A stretch of 64,000 bases of DNA from positions 85,756 to 149,755 of the forward strand of contig JALHPZ010000015.1 in assembly GCA_022842245.1 (NCBI GenBank), read 5' to 3'. Both the position numbers and the translations under genes were made by a program. Each line of letters opens with the position of its first letter. Positions within the stretch are counted from its first letter, which is position 1. The notes under the pieces are model-generated. The model saw only the letters and a list, made by a program, of their open reading frames with translations, searched no databases and was not told the DNA's origin. This document shows positions 61,294-64,000 of the stretch, in pieces. This DNA comes from Gemmataceae bacterium (GTDB taxonomy: Bacteria > Planctomycetota > Planctomycetia > Gemmatales > Gemmataceae).

Positions 61294-62790
61294 ATGAGTA
61301 TCGAAAATGTCGATTTCGGTCGCATTGACGCCGAGAGTGATAGCAAATTAGGGGAGTACTTCGTTGATACCGGTATTCTACGCCGAGTCCAGAAAGGAGA
61401 ACGTCAACTTATCGTGGGGCGCAAAGGATCAGGAAAGACAGCGCTATTCCAGCAAGCAGAACGGGGCATCAACGACACTCGCATTATCCGGATGGAATTT
61501 TCTGACTACGCTTGGGAAACACATAAGGCGATCGTGGAATTGGGCTTGCCAGCAGAAAACGTATACTCTTCATCTTGGCTATTTACCTTTTTAATGGCCG
61601 CATGCAATGAGTGGAGGAAATCATCTGACAAGGCCATAAGCCGGCCGGCTAGTGAAATCTACAACAAAGTGTACGGAAACGAAGATACCGGCATCCTGAG
61701 CCTTTTGATAGACAAATTTAAGCGATTAAGGAAGCTTGAGTTGCCGAACGCTGGAGAACTCGGAGGTCTAGGCGCTATTGAGTTCGGCGACCCATCAGAT
61801 GGTGCAAAGCTCGCACGTGCCGCAAACGTGTGGAACCAAAAACTATTGGAATTGGCTTCAACACTATATCCCATGTTGCCAATAACCATTCTCGTTGATC
61901 GTCTGGACGACGGCTGGGACGCAAGTATGGAAATTCGAAGCATGCTAGCCGGGGCACTCAAGGCTGCTCGTACGATTAATCTCAAATTTGGGCGAAGCGG
62001 TTCGCCACGGCCAGTAATTATTTTCTTGCGGAGCGACATATTCGCAGAGTTGAAATTCAATGACAAGAACAAGATGGGTAGCGACATCGAATACCTCGAA
62101 TGGAAGGATGATGCGCTCCTTGATATCGTGAAAGAACGAATTGCAAAATCGTTAGGTGTGACCCGTGATAAAGCATGGGACATGGCATTCTCGCCCAAAG
62201 AAATGCGACAGAGGGCTTTCATTGGCTCGTATTTACTTAAGAGGACGATGCAGCGCCCGCGAGACATCATTGCCTTTTGTATTAACTGCAAGAATGCAGC
62301 TGTCGATGCGAAACATAGTGTTGTCGAGACGTCTGACGTTTATGAAGCCGAGAGGGCCTATTCACGACATGTCTACGATGAACTTGTTGATGAAATGCAC
62401 AAACAGATTCCAGACCACGCGCAACTATTCAGAATAATTCGCCTACTTGGCTATATGCGTTTTCGAATGGATGACTGGATAAGATCCTTTCGGCAAATTA
62501 ACCCGACAGCGGCACAGCATGAAGTTGAGAGGCAATTAAAAGTACTATTCGATTTCGGCATTGTCGGGGTGCCAAAAGTCGGAGGCAAAGGCGGAGGCAG
62601 TTCCTTCGAATTCGTCTATCAAGACCGTAATCTCGATCCTCGATTCGATGGTGAACTTGTGGTCCATGCTGGATTGCGCAAGCACTTGGATCTCAAAGAT
62701 ACAAGGGTCGGATCTGGCAATGTGGATGAAGTGGAAAATGTTTTAACAGATGGCGATCCAAACATCGAAACTAATATGAAGAAGACGTGA
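61294..62790 (+). CDS. P-loop ATPase, Sll1717-like family
   Basis: A 498-residue cytoplasmic NTPase. Walker A GRKGSGKT at 42-49; Walker B-like ITILVD at 197-202 followed by RLDD; arginine-rich sensor region FLRSDIFAEL; then helical and winged-helix-like C-terminal parts (PRDIIAFCINCKNAA, LKVLFDFGIVGVPKVGG). The pattern fits the Sll1717 group of stand-alone P-loop ATPases, often found in variable and defence-rich parts of bacterial genomes; a defence role here is inference. Base composition is foreign: 28 of 60 and 24 of 60 G or C in two counted lines, against 41 of 60 in the neighbouring gene. TTCGGAG precedes ATG 61294. Next to it lie a decayed nuclease gene and a REP/RAYT cluster. Confidence 0.82.
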   Translation: MSIENVDFGRIDAESDSKLGEYFVDTGILRRVQKGERQLIVGRKGSGKTALFQQAERGINDTRIIRMEFSDYAWETHKAIVELGLPAENVYSSSWLFTFLMAACNEWRKSSDKAISRPASEIYNKVYGNEDTGILSLLIDKFKRLRKLELPNAGELGGLGAIEFGDPSDGAKLARAANVWNQKLLELASTLYPMLPITILVDRLDDGWDASMEIRSMLAGALKAARTINLKFGRSGSPRPVIIFLRSDIFAELKFNDKNKMGSDIEYLEWKDDALLDIVKERIAKSLGVTRDKAWDMAFSPKEMRQRAFIGSYLLKRTMQRPRDIIAFCINCKNAAVDAKHSVVETSDVYEAERAYSRHVYDELVDEMHKQIPDHAQLFRIIRLLGYMRFRMDDWIRSFRQINPTAAQHEVERQLKVLFDFGIVGVPKVGGKGGGSSFEFVYQDRNLDPRFDGELVVHAGLRKHLDLKDTRVGSGNVDEVENVLTDGDPNIETNMKKT

Positions 62791-62793
62791 CAC

Positions 62794-62957
62794 CTTGACG
62801 GCCAAGTAGTCAAGGCGGTCAACTGGGTGCTGATGCTGGTCTACTGGAAGATGGCATCAGTATTCGCACCGACATCTTTGGCGAAAAGCGGGCGGAGCAC
62901 GGCGAAGAGATTGTGTCGACACTGTCGGCAAAATTGGTCCCGGAGTTCGGGGAGTGA
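62794..62957 (+). pseudogene. frameshifted remnant of a DUF1016 (YhcG-type PDDEXK) nuclease N-terminus
   Basis: Two reading frames together give the recognisable DUF1016 N-terminal pattern. The first frame reads VKAVNWVLMLVYWK (62809-62850), matching the usual AVNRELVLLYW. The sequence then shifts to another frame reading IRTDIFGEKRAEHGEEIVST and on to LSAKLVPEFGE before a TGA at 62955. The rest of the roughly 350-residue protein is absent. DUF1016 proteins are nuclease-like and frequent in mobile or defence islands. Starts four bases after the ATPase stop. Identified from memory of the motif, so moderately sure. Confidence 0.65.
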
Positions 62958-63041
62958 TGTCCAAGCTCAGTAACCTGTTGCGAGAGACCTTAATCGCTTC
63001 ATCGCGTCGATGGGGAGGTGTGTTCGCGATATGGTTTCATT

Positions 63042-63070
63042 GTGAGCGTCGAGCCGTCAGGCCGACGTGA
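63042..63070 (+). repeat. REP palindrome copy 1 (forward)
   Basis: GTGAGCGTCGAGCC, loop GTCA, GGCCGACGTG: a stem with one bulged A on the 5' side. Same orientation as the copies after the transposase gene. Confidence 0.85.
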
Positions 63071-63124
63071 CCGATGACGGGCGTATCGGATATGATTTGT
63101 GGAGTGAGCGAATGAACTGGAGGA

Positions 63125-63152
63125 CACGTCGGGCTGACGCCTCGACGCTCGC
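63125..63152 (-). repeat. REP palindrome copy 2 (reverse)
   Basis: Reverse-strand copy whose stem carries GGC/GCC where copy 1 has GCC/GGC. It begins a unit of about 103 bases that repeats at 63228 (REP, CGCACAATGCGAA, then divergent spacer). Confidence 0.85.
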
Positions 63153-63227
63153 ACAATGCGAATGATGCGTGCCCGATCTCGGGCGAATCGGTTATCATTT
63201 GCAGCGTGTGCGGTTGAACGCGGAAGA

Positions 63228-63254
63228 CACGTCGGGCTGACGTCTCGACGTTCG
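63228..63254 (-). repeat. REP palindrome copy 3 (reverse)
   Basis: 103 bases after copy 2 and likewise followed by CGCACAATGCGAA. One stem pair is mismatched (A opposite C), so this copy may be decaying. Confidence 0.85.
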
Positions 63255-63267
63255 CACAATGCGAACT

Positions 63268-63295
63268 CACGTCGGGCTGACGCCGCGACGCTCAC
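63268..63295 (-). repeat. REP palindrome copy 4 (reverse)
   Basis: Reverse copy with the bulge base changed to C; stem intact. Confidence 0.85.
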
Positions 63296-63308
63296 TTTAC
63301 CGCCATTC

Positions 63309-63336
63309 CACGTCGGGCTGACGCCTCGACGCTCAC
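63309..63336 (-). repeat. REP palindrome copy 5 (reverse)
   Basis: Reverse copy immediately upstream of the transposase ribosome site (GGGAGG near 63338), so it lies in the transposase leader. Confidence 0.85.
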
Positions 63337-63352
63337 AGGGAGGGGTGCGACC

Positions 63353-63934
63353 ATGACCCTCGACGTGCGGTACTGGCTGCTGACCAATACTTGCTACGGG
63401 CAATGGCTGCCGGGCGAAGCGCGGGGATTCGTCGGCCAAGTGACCGATCATCGAGCGGGCGACGAGGATAAACCACGGGTTCGCCACAATCTCCACGGAA
63501 CCGAGTACGATGCCGCGATCCGGGGCTTGCACGAGCGAGCGCAGGCCTTGTTGAAATGCCATCCGATTCTTCTGAGCACCAATCAAGCTGAGGCACTGCT
63601 TGCGCAATTCCGGGAGACGGCCGGTGTTCGCAAGTGGTCGATCCTGGCCGTCGCAGTCATGGCGAATCATTTCCACATGGTTGTCGCGGCCCCGGGCGAC
63701 GTCGATTCCGGAAAGGTTCTGGGCGATTTCAAGAGTTGGGGGACGCGGGCGCTTTCGGCACGGTTCGGCGCGCCGGCATCGGGAACCTGGTGGACCGAGC
63801 GCGGCTCGAAACGCTTGCTGCCGGATGAAGCCGCAATTGAACGGGCGGTCAGGTATGTTCGATTGAAGCAGCCGAATCCGTTGGTCGTTTGGCCGCCGAT
63901 TCGCGACGAGGAACTGGCGAGCGTCGAGCCGTAA
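63353..63934 (+). CDS. REP-associated tyrosine transposase (RAYT, IS200-like Y1)
   Basis: A 193-residue Y1-type single-strand transposase that nicks and moves or copies REP palindromes. Seen: the HUH motif as HFH (His106, His108) in VMANHFHMVV, the expected hydrophobic flanks, and a C-terminal helix with candidate nucleophile Tyr168 in AVRYVRLKQPNP. Length is in the RAYT range. GGGAGG precedes ATG 63353. It is bracketed by REP copies: four reverse and one forward upstream, two forward downstream. The last codons and the TAA stop (63932-63934) are inside a REP copy. Unlike insertion sequences, RAYTs are usually single-copy and host-maintained. GC content is that of the host, unlike the ATPase gene. 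Confidence 0.88.
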   Translation: MTLDVRYWLLTNTCYGQWLPGEARGFVGQVTDHRAGDEDKPRVRHNLHGTEYDAAIRGLHERAQALLKCHPILLSTNQAEALLAQFRETAGVRKWSILAVAVMANHFHMVVAAPGDVDSGKVLGDFKSWGTRALSARFGAPASGTWWTERGSKRLLPDEAAIERAVRYVRLKQPNPLVVWPPIRDEELASVEP

Positions 63935-63940
63935 GGCCGA
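63919..63940 (+). repeat. REP copy 6 (forward), forms the transposase 3' end
   Basis: GAGCGTCGAGCC, loop GTAA, GGCCGA. Its loop supplies the TAA stop of the transposase gene, and its 5' half encodes the C-terminal SVEP. Confidence 0.85.
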
Positions 63941-63948
63941 TGCCATTT

Positions 63949-63977
63949 GTGAGCGTCGAGCCGTAAGGCCGACGTGG
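63949..63977 (+). repeat. REP copy 7 (forward)
   Basis: GTGAGCGTCGAGCC, loop GTAA, GGCCGACGTGG; 30 bases after copy 6 and nearly identical to it. Confidence 0.85.
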
Positions 63978-64000
63978 CTGGAGCGATCGCAGCCACGTCG
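63970..64000. repeat. 11-base inverted repeat at the window edge
   Basis: CGACGTGGCTG (63970-63980) and CAGCCACGTCG (63990-64000) are exact inverted copies. The right arm likely begins a further reverse REP beyond the window, making a paired REP unit. Confidence 0.7.

Noticed and set aside
63042..63336. Possible CRISPR array
   Set aside because: Repeats are palindromic REPs in both orientations with irregular spacing, and the longer spacers resemble each other; no cas genes are present.

Overview
The window is high-GC bacterial DNA that reads as Planctomycetota, most likely a Gemmata-like lineage. This rests on the protein families: DUF1592/DUF1588-type cytochromes, DUF1552 and DUF1501 twin-arginine proteins, a PVC-type haem-binding propeller protein, many sulfatases and SASA-type (sialate O-acetylesterase-like) esterases, DUF4838, and an exported protein that opens with the planctomycete LETLEDRR motif. 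No rRNA, tRNA or CRISPR array was seen. Species placement is inference.

Layout. 1-2957: the 3' part of a PPi-type phosphofructokinase, a small lipoprotein, a long AT-richer gap and a secreted protein with a PEP-CTERM-like tail, closed by a very strong terminator. 3053-11531: pfaD followed by a giant iterative polyketide/fatty acid synthase (KS-AT-ACP-ACP-KR-DH), a compact PUFA-synthase-like lipid locus. 11647-15664 (minus): threonine-synthase-like enzyme, Gfo/Idh oxidoreductase and a HEAT-plus-sialidase protein in one operon. 15780-19906 (plus): an SDR, a PQQ-type propeller with EF-hands, and an apparently shortened GH67-like protein. 25295-19872 (minus): a tightly overlapping five-gene catabolic operon (HpcH/HpaI aldolase, SDR, exported propeller protein, aspartoacylase-like hydrolase, sodium/solute symporter). 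26018-28849: a large secreted FG-GAP protein.

29232-54593 is a carbohydrate-ester and sulfate-ester region. A XylR-type AraC regulator faces a long plus-strand operon (DUF1592 cytochrome, DUF1552, tandem SASA esterase, unknown exported protein, SASA esterase, two sulfatases). Next come a Tat metallophosphoesterase, an iduronate-sulfatase-like protein, a haem-binding propeller/HEAT/cytochrome protein, a DUF1501 protein, and an operon of SASA esterase, FGE-fold protein and DUF4838 protein. Together these look like removal of acetyl and sulfate groups from complex polysaccharides. 54769-61001 is housekeeping and small exported proteins (nfo, LOG-family, TIM-barrel isomerase, HEAT protein, lipoprotein, esterase).

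61040-64000 is accessory DNA. It holds an AT-rich P-loop ATPase gene (Sll1717-like), a frameshifted DUF1016 nuclease remnant, and a RAYT transposase embedded in at least seven REP palindromes, one of which supplies the transposase's own stop codon. This end is the most unusual part of the window.
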